Assembly: GCA_950097015.1 (NCBI GenBank)
Contig: CATNEN010000007.1
Span: 2,108,001 to 2,172,000, forward strand
Source of the DNA: Macrostomum hystrix
Taxonomy: Eukaryota; Platyhelminthes; Macrostomidae
Direction of reading: 5' to 3'
DNA: 64,000 nt
The translations under genes were made by a program, and so were the position numbers. Under the pieces are notes generated by a model, which was not told where the DNA came from, did not search any database, and saw only the letters and a program-made list of their open reading frames with translations. Shown piece after piece: positions 11,969-21,979 of this stretch (position 1 is its first letter; each line of letters begins with the position of its first letter).

Positions 11969-12730
11969 CAGAACACTTCTTAACCATGCGTTCTTTTTGC
12001 ATGTGATCTTTGGCTGATGAGTGGCAGAGCGGTTAACACTTCTTAACCATGCGTTCTTTTTGCATGTGATCTTTGGCTGATGAGTGGCAGAGCGGTTAAC
12101 ACTTCTTAACCATGCGTTATTTTTGCATGTGATCTTTGGCTGATGAGTGGCAGAGCGGATAACACTTCTTAACCATGCGTTCTTTTTGCATGTGATCTTT
12201 GGCTGATGAGTGGCAGAGCGGATAACACTTCTTAACCATGCGTTCTTTTTGCATGTGATCTTTGGCTGATGAGTGGCAGAGCGGATAACACTTCTTAACC
12301 ATGCGTTCTTTTTGCATGTGATCTTTGGCTGATGAGTGGCAGAGCGGATAACACTTCTTAACCATGCGTTCTTTTTGCATGTGATCTTTGGCTGATGAGT
12401 GGCAGAGCGGATAACACTTCTTAACCATGCGTTCTTTTTGCATGTGATCTTTGGCTGATGAGTGGCAGAGCGGTTAACACTTCTTAACCATGCGTTCTTT
12501 TTGCATGTGATCTTTGGCTGATGAGTGGCAGAGCGGTTAACACTTCTTAACCATGCGTTCTTTTTGCATGTTATCTTTGGCTGATGAGTGGCAGAGCGGA
12601 TAACACTTCTTAACCATGCGTTCTTTTTGCATGTGATCTTTGGCTGATGAGTGGCAGAGCGGTTAACACTTCTTAACCATGCGTTCTTTTTGCATGTGAT
12701 CTTTGGCTGATGAGTGGCAGAGCGGATAAC
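11969..12730. repeat. 63-bp tandem array built on a SINE head
   Basis: Twelve head-to-tail 63-bp units, each containing AACACTTCTTAACCATGCG and GATGAGTGGCAGAGCGG. TGGCAGAGCGG is the RNA polymerase III A-box segment of SINE-A, and the last unit runs straight into SINE-A body sequence. Units differ only at a few sites (GGTTAAC versus GGATAAC). Both strands have open frames because 63 is divisible by three; these are not credible genes. Confidence 0.92.
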
Positions 12731-12945
12731 ACTTTTTTCACGCCCTTGAGGGTCAACCATCAAGGCACACTGCCTGACAATGAGAAAGTCAGAGCATATG
12801 TACACACCTGTGTGAGCGAATGCCTGCGTTTGCATGTGCGCTCAGGAGTCAGCGAAATGGACAGAATTAATTGCCTCCTCGCTGGCTGCGGGTGCCGTGT
12901 CACCAAATGTGTCATTGCCCACAGCCCCTGTATTAATTATAAATT
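12709..12945 (+). mobile_element. SINE-A copy 1 (tRNA-derived), body continuous with the 63-bp array
   Basis: Begins with the A-box-like TGGCAGAGCGG of the last array unit, then matches the SINE-A body: CACGCCCTTGAGGGTCAACC, GATGAGAAAGTCAGAGCA, AGGAGTCAGCGAAATGG, and GTGTCACCAAATG near the end. The segment between the A box and the body, including the B box, is missing. Confidence 0.8.
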
Positions 12946-13417
12946 ACTTGTATAAATTCGTATGTAATATTTAAAGCAGGATTTGGTTAGCCTATTAGTT
13001 TTTTAAGTTTAGTTAAGTTTTAAATAAAAAATATTGAGATATTCTACAAAGCTCTCTCACCGATCTAAGCTCTCTGACAGTCTAAAGAGTAACATTAGTG
13101 CCTTTTCAGTGCGACCAGTGGCAGTTGGACTCAGTAATTCACTGAGTGCCTAACTCTCCTGCCTGGCTGATCGATTGATCGAGTCACATTTTGTGGGGGC
13201 TGTATGAACACGAGTACACAAATATGGACTCAGTGGACAGGAGTGACCGGTATAGACAGAAAAATGCTCATGTAACGACGTCCCCCGAGTGATTTAAGTT
13301 ACCGAACTTTTTAGGCCTTTTGAAAATTGAAAACACTGCAGTAATCTACGAGAGTGCACTCGCTCCATTCTACCATTTTCATTTTTATATTTTTTTTAGT
13401 TTCAGTGCAATGTCATA

Positions 13418-13999
13418 ATGCGTCGACGCAGAGCGAGCAGTCTGAAAAAGAGCCGAGACGCCAAGAGTAGGCGCCGGGAGGAAACGGACGCTCGACGAGA
13501 AGCCCGGCTGGAGAGGTGCCGGCAGCGAGCAGCTGAGCTCAGGGCCAATGAGTCGGCAGCTCGACGTGAAGCCCGGCTGGAGAGGTGCCGGCAGCGAACA
13601 GCTGAGCTCAGGGCCAATGAGTCGGCAGCTCGACGAGAAACCCGGCTGGAGAGGTGCCGGCAGCGAGCAGCTGAGCTCAGGGCCAATGAGTCGGCAGCTC
13701 GACGAGAAACCCGGCTGGAGAGGTGCCGGCAGCGAGCAGCTGAGCTCAGGGCCAATGAGTCGGCAGCTCGACGAGAAACCCGGCTGGAGAGGTGCCGGCA
13801 GCGAACAGCTGAGCTCAGGGCCAATGAGTCGGCAGCTCGACGAGAAACCCGGCTGGAGAGGTGCCGGCAGCGAGCAGCTGAGCTCAGGGCCAATGAGTCG
13901 GCAGCTCGACGAGAAACCCGGCTGGAGAGGTGCCGGCAGCGAGCAGCTGAGCTCAGGGCCAATGATTCGGCAGCTCGACGTGAAGCCCGAGACATTTGA
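13418..13999 (+). CDS. STPR-type 23-residue repeat protein
   Basis: A 193-codon ORF with ATG at 13418, about 15 nt after a TTTTTTTTAG acceptor-like tract. After a basic N-terminus (MRRRRASSLKKSRDAKSRRR) come about seven near-identical 23-residue repeats of the form ARLERCRQRAAELRANESAA-RRE. This period and composition match the STPR (score-and-three) repeat, known from the Bombyx DNA-binding protein FMBP-1; similar runs also occur at the N-terminus of some Helitron proteins. It is therefore predicted to be a helical, nucleic-acid-binding protein, or a fragment of a mobile element. The 69-bp DNA units are nearly identical, so the array expanded recently. The minus strand is also open across the array but is less plausible. 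AATAAAG at about 14093 could be its polyadenylation signal. Confidence 0.55.
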   Translation: MRRRRASSLKKSRDAKSRRREETDARREARLERCRQRAAELRANESAARREARLERCRQRTAELRANESAARRETRLERCRQRAAELRANESAARRETRLERCRQRAAELRANESAARRETRLERCRQRTAELRANESAARRETRLERCRQRAAELRANESAARRETRLERCRQRAAELRANDSAARREARDI

Positions 14000-14871
14000 G
14001 TCGCCAGCTCAATGAGGCTGTGGTATTTACTTAGCATTTTTAATGCAAATAGCATTGCATATTTTAAGCAATGTTGTGAACTACGGTAATTAAATAAAGC
14101 TAAAATAATTTGAAATCTTAAATCACTTTTATTAAAATTTGATAATAAATATTTATCACCATTCTCTAATTGTTCTGACTGATTAAAAAATTCGAATGTC
14201 AAGTTACAGTAATAATAAACCGAAAAATTGTACGTTACAATTTTGACAACTTCCATAAAATATTCACGAAATACTCATATTTAATGTTTCCATAAAATGT
14301 ATTAATTATCGAAGTCTTAGAGTATATGGTATCGATTTGGAAGAAACCGCAGTCGTATTTTCGTTCTTAAAACTGAATATATACAAAGAAAAGTTAAAAA
14401 ATAATTTTCCCACTGCTAAGTGATATGAAAAATAGTTATTACAATTCGCCCAAATGTTTCGCAGATGAAAGTGCTACCCTTGCTTCACAATGCGCATCGT
14501 TGTGGAGACATTCCCAGCCGCCACGATTCTACAGCAGTGTGCAAGTAGTAGAGCTTCTGAAAGTTTAGTTCAATTGTGTTTTAAATTCTTTAAGTTTTAA
14601 TAAATACCTGCAAACAAAGGCAAATAAAATATCTCTATCTGTTTGACTGCATGTATTTCTTATGCATTTCTCGTACAGTACATGAAATCCCAGAGTCGTG
14701 AATAAAGAACAGTAACCTTTGCACGACATCGAAAATGATCGATGCAGCTCACTAGCTTGTATAATAACGAACGTAACAAATGATAACAAATTGAACGTCG
14801 CCAGTAGTGCACAAACGTTTTTTTCGACATTGAATTTGGTGGTCAATACGCAGGGGAAGATAGAGACTCAC

Positions 14872-15887
14872 TTCTTCGGCGAGTATCTGTAGGAAGCCAT
14901 CTGCTGCTGGTAGCGCCTTCGCTCCTCGGCCTCCCGGATCTCCCGCAGCGGTCCGTAATAGTTCGAGCGGGCCCAAGCTTCCTCATACACCATCACCTTC
15001 AACAGCTGCTGCGTCTCCACCTGGCGTCTGAGGGCCATCATAGCGGCGCCGTCGCCCCTGATGCCCAGTGCGGTGATGGTCTCCTCCAGCGAGGTGAAGG
15101 TCAGGAAGTCATTGTTACTGTCTCCAGCATCGTTGACAGGGATGAACAGAGGTCTGGGTAGAATGGGATTCCGAGTTAATTCAGCAGAGATTTCATAGAA
15201 TCGCTACGTTACGGTACGATACAGACACTAGCACATGAGAGGTCAGTGGCAGAGCGGTCTAACGTGTTTACCTCTAGCACCAAGGTCCCTGAGCTCGATT
15301 CCGCGGCGAGGCCACACTCATTTAGGGCGTAGCCGCGGAGAGATTGGGGGCTTGTCGTGAAATCCACGCCCTTGAGGCAGTGTACACTTCACTGTACCTC
15401 AAAGGCACAGTGAAGTGTACACTGCCTCACGATGAGAAAGTCAGGGCAGATGTACATACTTTGCGTGAGCATGTGCCTGGGAACATTATCTGCGTGCATG
15501 TGTGCTCAGCAGTCAGTTAAATGGGCAGAGTTTCCTTCTCGCTGGCTGTGGTTCTAGTGTCACCAAATGATGTTCCATTTCCCGCAGCCCTTCTGCAAAA
15601 AAGACACTAGCACATGCGAATGGAGTCTCAGCCAACCGGCAGTTTGCTCACATTTTGCTGGGCGGATATTCCTTGGCGATCTCAATCACCAGCTGGCGAT
15701 TCTGATTGCTCAGGTTGTAGTAGTTGGAGTAGTTGGTCAGGTGAGCCGGAATGCAGTCGCCCAGTACGTCGGTCATGCATTTCAGGTAGTACATGAGCCT
15801 GGCAACGCTGTCGTTTGGCACGGTGCAGCGTCGTCCAGTTATTTCAACCTGCAACTGACGCTGCTGCATGTGTGCCAGAGCTGCCAT
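14872..15887 (-). CDS. Novel family N, copy N2
   Basis: Minus-strand exons 15887-15652 and 15153-14872. The Met at 15887 (MAALAHMQQRQLQVE) aligns with the starts of N1 and N3. Exon 1 holds VARLMYYLKC and LTNYSNYYN. Exon 2 holds RPLFIPV, FLTFTSLEETITALGIR and ALRRQVETQQLLKVMVY, and ends in a Lys-rich RYSPKK. Donors are phase 2 (AT|GTGAGC and AA|GTGAGT), and the reading frame is undamaged (172 codons plus two bases). A third exon is implied by the second donor; a candidate acceptor is ACTTTCAG just upstream of AAGCTCTACTACTTG around 14553-14565, unproven. The intron holds an intact SINE-A insertion. Function unknown. Confidence 0.6.
15238..15601 (+). mobile_element. SINE-A copy 2 with a perfect 15-bp target duplication
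   Basis: tRNA-derived head: A box TGGCAGAGCGG and B box GCTCGATTCC. Flanked by the direct repeat AGACACTAGCACATG (15223-15237 and 15602-15616). It ends in a short A run. It lies in the intron of N2, in the antisense direction, and differs from other copies by an internal hairpin at 15373-15429. Confidence 0.92.
15373..15429. repeat. Perfect 23-bp inverted repeat inside SINE-A copy 2
   Basis: Left arm 15373-15395 begins TGAGGCAGTGTACACTTC; right arm 15407-15429 is its exact reverse complement; the loop is 11 nt. Other SINE-A copies have only the right-arm sequence here, preceded by GAGGGCCAACCTCC or a close variant. Confidence 0.9.
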
Positions 15888-16321
15888 GCTTGGATTGTGT
15901 GCCGACTTTGCCTTGCTATGGCTTGGATACAACCGGAGTGTATTTGAGCTTAGGTCACTTGACAGACAGAGGAAATTCCAACTGTTATTTATGCTGAAAC
16001 TGACTGCTCATGAGCAATGACTCGAGAATCGCCGCCTGTTGGTTGCATCTCAGTCAAATTTGTTTTAATTGGCTCCTTGCGCTATAGTCATTACCTGTAG
16101 ATTCACGGAGATAGGGTAGAGAAAAATTTAACTTGTGCATTCTCATTGCAATAAACGGAGTGAAGAGCTGTTCGTGCAATCAACAAAAAGCTCCACATTT
16201 CAAGCGAAAAAGCTTGCGCACGAAGCTACGAGTATATATTTTTATGTGAAAGCGAAATTTATATTACATTACTTCGTTAATTTCAGCGCCGACACATCCA
16301 TACCCATTCAACATATCTCCA

Positions 16322-18377
16322 ATTAGACCCATCCCCAATTAGACCCATCCCCAATTAGACCCATCCCCAATTAGACCCATCCCCAATTAGACCCATCCTC
16401 AAATAGACCCATCCCCAATTAGACCCATCCCCAATTAGACCCATCCCCAATTAGACCCATCCCCAATTAGACCCATCCCCAATTAGACCCATCCTCAAAT
16501 AGACCCATCCCCAATTAGACCCATCCCCAATTAGACCCATCCCCAATTAGACCCATCCCCAATTAGACCCATCCCCAATTAGACCCATCCCCAATTAGAC
16601 CCATCCCCAATTAGACCCATCCCCAATTAGACCCATCCTCAATTAGACCCATCACCAATTAGACCCATACCCAATTAGATCCATCCCCGATTAGATCCAT
16701 CACAATTAGACCCATCCCCAATTAGACCCATCAACAAATAGACCCATCCCCGATTAGATCCATCACAATTAGACCCATCCTCAAATAGACCCATCCCCAA
16801 TTAGACCCATCACCAATTAGACCCATACCCAATTAGATCCATCCCCGATTAGATCCATCACAATTAGACCCATCCCCATTTGACCCATCCCCAATTAGAT
16901 CCATCCCAATTAGACCTATCCCAATTAGACCCATCCCAAGTAGACCCATACCCAATTAGACCCAATTCCAATTAGACCCATCCCCATTAGACCCATCCTC
17001 AAATAGACCCATCCTTAATTAGACCCATCCCAAATAGATCCATCCCCAATTAGACCCATCCTCAAATAGACCCATCCCCATTTGACCCATCCCCAATTAG
17101 ATCCATCCCCAATTAGACCCATCCCCAATTAGATCCATCCCCAATTAGATCCATCCCCAATTAGACCCATCCGCAATTAGATCCATCCCAATTAGACCTA
17201 TCCCAATTAGACCCATCCCCAGTTAGACCCATCCCCAATTAGACCCATCCCCAGTTAGACCCATCCTCAAATAGACCCATCCCCAATTAGATCCATCCCC
17301 AATTAGACCCATCCGCAATTAGATCCATCCCAATTAGACCTATCCCAATTAGACCCATCCCCAGTTAGACCCATCCCCAATTAGACCCATCCCCAGTTAG
17401 ACCCATCCTCAAATTGACCCATCCCCAATTAGACCCATCCCCAATTAGACCCATCCCCAGTTAGACCCATCCCCAGTTAGACCCATCCCCAGTTAGACCC
17501 ATCCCCAGTTAGACCCATCCCCAAATAGACCCATCCCAAATAGATCCATCCCCAATTAGACCCATCCTCAAATAGACCCATCCCCAATTAGACTCATCCC
17601 CAATTAGATCCATCCCCAATTAGACCCATCCGCAATTAGATCCATCCCAATTAGACCTATCCCAATTAGACCCATCCCCAGTTAGACCCATCCCCAATTA
17701 GACCCATCCCCAGTTAGACCCATCCTCAAATAGACCCATCCCCAATTAGACCCATCCCCAATTAGACCCATCCCCAGTTAGACCCATCCCCAGTTAGACC
17801 CATCCCCAGTTAGACCCATCCCCAGTTAGACCCATCCCCAAATAGACCCATCCCAAATAGATCCATCCCCAATTAGATCCATCCCAATTAGACCTATCCC
17901 AATTAGACCCATCCCAAGTAGACCCATACCCAATTAGACCCTATTCCAATTAAACCCGTCCCCATTAGACCCATCCTCAAATAGACCCATCCCCAATTAG
18001 ACTCATCCTCAAATAGACCCATCCCCAATTAGACTCATCCTCAAATAGACCCATCCCCAGTTAGACCCATCCTCAAATAGACCCATCCCCAGTTAGACCC
18101 ATCCTCAAATAGACCCATCCCCAGTTAGACCCATCCTCAAATAGACCCATCCCCAGTTAGACCCATCCTCAAATAGACCCATCCCCAATTAGACCCATCC
18201 CCAGTTAGACTCATCCTCAAATAGACCCATCCCCAGTTAGACCCATCCTCAAATAGACCCATCCCCAATTAGACCCATCCCCAGTTAGACCCATCCTCAA
18301 ATAGACCCATCCCCAATTAGACCCATCCCCAGTTAGATTCATCCCCAATTAGACTCATCCCCAATTAGACCCATCCC
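16322..18377. repeat. 16-bp minisatellite array 3 (TAGACCCATCCCCAAT)
   Basis: About 2 kb of TAGACCCATCCCCAAT units with frequent variants (CCTCAAA, CCCCAGT, TAGATCC, shortened CCCAAT). Higher-order blocks recur; for example the run CCGCAATTAGATCC followed by CCTATCCC appears several times between 17160 and 17670. It shares the TAGACCCATCC core with arrays 1 and 2 but is more diverged. The stretch 15900-16320 holds no gene. Confidence 0.93.
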
Positions 18378-18381
18378 CATA

Positions 18382-18967
18382 CTTACTTACTTTGCAGGGG
18401 GGCCTGGGGCACTTGACGCACAAACACAGGAACGGCATGCCCCCAGGCCGGCGAACTAGGCGAGAGCCGCCCATCGCGCCGCCTCCCCTGAGCAGGCACC
18501 TCACACACACAGCAGCAAGCCAAGCGGGGAAGGGGGCGGCAGCCGGAGTGCCTCTCACCCCAGGCCCGCACACGCACAGAGCAGACCAAGCCGGGGCGGA
18601 AGGCTTATAGAAATCAGTCCTCAGGGGGGGCGGGTGACGAGTGTACACTTTATCCAATCGCGCTGACGGAAATCCAGATGAGCGCGCGGCGGTGTACACC
18701 CGCCCCCCAGCCACCCCCGCAAGGTCTAACGCCCCAGCGCCAACGCACATAACTCATACAACGCAGAACAGGCACACAGAAAGGTAGGAGCGAAGCTATT
18801 TTTCAAGCTTTGATTGCACGAAATATGGTGCACCTCCGCCGGTCGCTACTGTCCAAACCCCCCCAGCAAGTACCGAAATTAATCGTGACCTGAAGGGTGA
18901 ATCGAACTAGCGTCCTTTGGAGTGCGAGGCAGCGACGTTAGCCAATAGCCGCTGACCCCCTCGCCCC
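18382..18967 (-). mobile_element. SINE-C: tRNA-derived element inserted in array 3
   Basis: A 586-bp insertion flanked by the direct repeat GACCCATCCCCATA (18368-18381 and 18968-18981), which is array unit sequence. Read on the minus strand it starts with a tRNA-like head: GTCAGCGGCTATTGG, an anticodon-loop-like CACTCCAAAGG, and a B box AGTTCGATTCA. It ends in an AAGTAAGTAAGT tail. The interior is GC-rich and contains spurious ORFs. The head looks tRNA-Trp-like (CCA in the loop position), which is tentative. Confidence 0.8.
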
Positions 18968-19528
18968 GACCCATCCCCATAATATTTTAATAAACTTTTT
19001 AGTGCACTTTGTGGTTACCGGTTCAATAGGTTTAATAGTAATAGAAGGTTGTTCACACGTCAATTGACAATTTTCTCAGAGCGGCTACTCAGTCCTGAAG
19101 CCAAATGTTTCTATTTTTAGCTCTTGCAGCATAGTTCCATATTCGGCTGCCTACATGGCGTTTTAATCTACAAGAATTCATGAAACTCGAGTCTGTTTAA
19201 AAAACTAACACTTTTTTTTAGATTTGAGTGGCAATTGAAACAACGCCGAACTTATACATGTCAAGCATGTGTATACCATATAATCAATAACGTCATAAAA
19301 TATCATCCAGTGTGGACCAGTAGAAAGCTAGACTAGTAGTATGTAGCGAATGTGGGCTATGGGCTGCTAAAGTGTTCCAAGTGTTCCAGTGGTTCTCCTG
19401 TTGCTGTTTATTGCCGCTGCTTGTCACTAAATTGTTCTTCCTCGATATTTTTAGTGTAAAAAATCATTACTTAATCGTCTGAGGATTACTATACGCTGTA
19501 TAATCTCCCTGAGGTGTATAAGAAAATA

Positions 19529-19605
19529 ATAATTGCAGGAGGGCTGCGGCCTATGGCACATCATTCGGTGACACTAGACCCGCAGCCAGCGAGGAGGCAA
19601 TTCTG
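19529..19605 (-). mobile_element. SINE-A 3' fragment
   Basis: Reverse complement of the SINE-A 3' end: GGTGACACTAGACCCGCAGC and a TTATTATT-type tail on the minus strand. The similarity stops at GGCAATTCTG, where the 16-bp array begins. 18990-19528 has no gene. Confidence 0.8.
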
Positions 19606-19611
19606 TGCTCT

Positions 19612-20565
19612 CCCATGCCTCATCTCTCCCGTGTCCAATCTCTCCCGTGTCTCATCTCTCCCGTGTCTCATCTCTCCCGTGTCTCATCTCTCCCGTGTCT
19701 AATCTCTCCCGTGCCTCATCTCTCCCGTGTCCAATCTCTCCCGTGTCTCATCTCTCCCGTGTCTAATCTCTCCCGTGCCTCATCTCTCCCGTGTCCAATC
19801 TCTCCCGTGTCTCATCTCTCCCGTGTCTCATCTCTCCCGTGTCTCATCTCTCCCGTGTCTCATCTCTCCCGTGTCTCATCTCTCCCGTGTCTCATCTTTC
19901 CCGTGTCTAATCTCTCCCGTGCCTCATCTCTCCCGTGTCCAATCTCTCCCGTGTCTCATCTCTCCCGTGTCTCATCTCTCCCGTGTCTCATCTCTCCCGT
20001 GTCCAATCTCTCCCGTGTCTCATCTCTCCCGTGTCTCATCTCTCCCGTGTCTCATCTCTCCCGTGTCTCATCTCTCCCGTGTCTCATCTCTCCCGTGTCT
20101 CATCTTTCCCGTGTCTCATCTCTCCCGTGTCTCATCTCTCCCGTGTCTCATCTCTCCCGTGTCTAATCTCTCCCGTGTCTAATCTCTCCCGTGTCTCATC
20201 TCTCCAGTGTCTCATCTCTCCCGTGTCTCATCTCTCCCGTGTCTAATCTCTCCCGTGTCTCATCTCTCCCGTGTCTCATCTCTCCCGTGTCTCATCTCTC
20301 CCGTGTCTCATCTCTCCCGTGTCTCATCTCTCCCGTGTCTAATCTCTCCCGTGTCTCATCTCTCCCGTGTCTCATCTCTCCCGTGTCTCATCTCTCCCGT
20401 GTCTCATCTTTCCCGTGTCTCATCTCTCCCGTGTCTCATCTCTCCCGTGTCTCATCTCTCCCGTGTCTCATCTCTCCCGTGTCTCATCTCTCCCGTGTCT
20501 CATCTCTCCCGTGTCTCATCTCTCCCGTGTCTCATCTCTCCCGTGTCTCATCTCTCCTCTATCTC
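19612..20565. repeat. 16-bp minisatellite (CTCATCTCTCCCGTGT)n
   Basis: About 60 units of CTCATCTCTCCCGTGT with minor variants (CTAATC, CCAATC, CTTTCC). It begins directly after the truncated SINE-A copy. Overlapping ORFs in several frames (SLPCLISPVSHLSRV repeats) are artefacts of the unit. Confidence 0.94.
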
Positions 20566-20615
20566 ATATTTATACAGTCAATGCGGCCCGCTGTCGTCGT
20601 TTAGGTTCTCTCTTT

Positions 20616-20647
20616 GGCCCGCCAGCAAATAAGTTTGCCTACCCCTG
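20616..20647 (-). mobile_element. hAT-like terminal inverted repeat remnant
   Basis: On the minus strand this reads CAGGGGTAGGCAAACTTATT and continues to a GGCGGGCC, the form of many hAT-superfamily ends. No matching opposite end was found nearby. 20650-21270 holds no gene. Confidence 0.3.
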
Positions 20648-21272
20648 ATCTAAGCAAACAGACTTAGACTGAATTTAATGTGCGCATATGCTTCTAGGTT
20701 TTCGTCCCAGCGATCGCTAGGCATACTGAACTAAATTTAGCACGTCCTTCTTGAGGTAAATTAATTTGATAAAAGTAATGTCCGTTTTAAAATTTATATT
20801 TTCATTATGAAATTAGTTAAAACTAAAAGATCAGATTTAGATGACATTAAAGAAACAAAACTTTTAGATTTCTTCTCGAAACAGGAATTTTTAAATAGAT
20901 TTTTAATTATAAAAAATAGTACACTGTGAAACTATGCTATGGTTGGAACGAATAGACAAAATTTATCCTCAGTAAGCAGACGTGTTGACGTGTTGAAGTG
21001 TGTGCCTTTATACGTCGTTGCCATGAAGGCCATCAGAGTACAGCACACCCGGACCTTCTGAAACGCATTTGGAGCTCGTGAATGAGAAAAATTAATATTG
21101 GTTTGAGCACTCAGGGTGTCAGTGTCAGGAATGCAAAGCTAGTTTTTTAACCGAATTTATGTATTGTAAGCCCCGCGTTAGCCTCGTCAAATTTCGCAAT
21201 TGGATGAGCTCTCTTGCACCAGATTCTACAGGCGTAATACGATTTCAGCGTTGAAAATTTGAGCCTACTCAC

Positions 21273-21890
21273 CTCTGGCCCTGCATCTCGGCCCGAATGG
21301 CCATCAGGGGGTTCAGGTAGTTCCTATTCAGCCACTGCTGCGTGTAAGCCATGACCTCAATCAGCTTCTGCTTGTTGCCCACCTGCCGCTGAAGTGCCAT
21401 CATTTCGGCGCCACCAGATCGAATGCCCAGAGCGGTGACAGTCTGCTCCAGCGAGGAGAACTTGAGGAACATGTTCGAATTGCCATCGGGCAGATTGGAC
21501 ACCGGGATAAACAGAGGTCTGTTCATTGATTAGGTAATTTCACTTGAAAAATCAAAAGAATTCAAACGACTGAGGCTCGAAAATCTTATCTTACATAATT
21601 TACAACCTGACAATTAGTCCTTTGGGTACGTTATACGATGCGACTCACACTTTGTCCGGTGTGAGCTCACATGCCAGGCGAATCACCAGCAGCCTTTCGC
21701 TTCTGTCCAGGCTAGAGTACCTGCTGTAGTTCGTTAGCTTCTCCGGAACGCAGTCATCGAGGAGGCAGGAGATGCAGCGCAAATAGTACATCAGGCGAGC
21801 CATGTTGTCGTCTGGAACGGTTGCACTGACAGAGCTGTCTTCAACATGCAGCTGATTGCTTTGGAATCTAGCCAGCGCAGCCTGACTCAT
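21273..21890 (-). CDS. Novel family N, copy N3 (best preserved)
   Basis: Minus-strand exons 21890-21649 and 21518-21273. Exon 1 starts MSQAALARF and contains QLHVEDS, ARLMYYLRC, LTNYSRYSSLDRSERLLVIR and TPDKV. Exon 2 has PLFIPVSNLPDG, FLKFSSLEQTVTALGIR and RQVGNKQKLIEVMAY, and ends EMQGQR. Joining GT|GTGAGT to AACAG|A restores VPLFIPV, which confirms the intron. The second donor AG|GTGAGT is phase 2, so one more exon lies below 21273; I could not place it with confidence. It encodes 162 codons plus two bases, undamaged. A TATA-like box lies about 85 nt upstream of the ATG. No signal peptide or TM segment. Function unknown. Confidence 0.65.
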
Positions 21891-21971
21891 TGTGGCAGAC
21901 TTTTCAGGTAGACAGAAGAAGGCAGCAGAGCTCCGTCAAGTTGGAGGCTCTCCCCGGTTGGCTGTAGCAAT

Positions 21972-21979
21972 TCATATAT
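21972..21979 (-). promoter_or_regulatory. TATA-like box upstream of N3
   Basis: TATATATG on the minus strand, about 85 nt upstream of the N3 start codon. N5 has a comparable TATATAAA at a comparable distance. From 21980 to 23240 I see no gene. Confidence 0.4.

Noticed and set aside
11957-12835. 292-codon minus-strand ORF with a 21-residue repeat
   Set aside because: The 63-bp array overlaps SINE sequence; the frame is open by unit length only.
13402-14256. Minus-strand 284-codon ORF over the STPR array
   Set aside because: It is the shadow of the plus-strand STPR frame; the Ser/Arg/Leu repeat matches no family, while the plus strand matches STPR.
18355-18750. 131-codon minus ORF in GC-rich DNA
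   Set aside because: It lies inside the SINE-C insertion and has no recognisable domain.
19514-20648. Overlapping Ser/Leu/Pro-rich ORFs
   Set aside because: Artefacts of the 16-bp minisatellite read in three frames.
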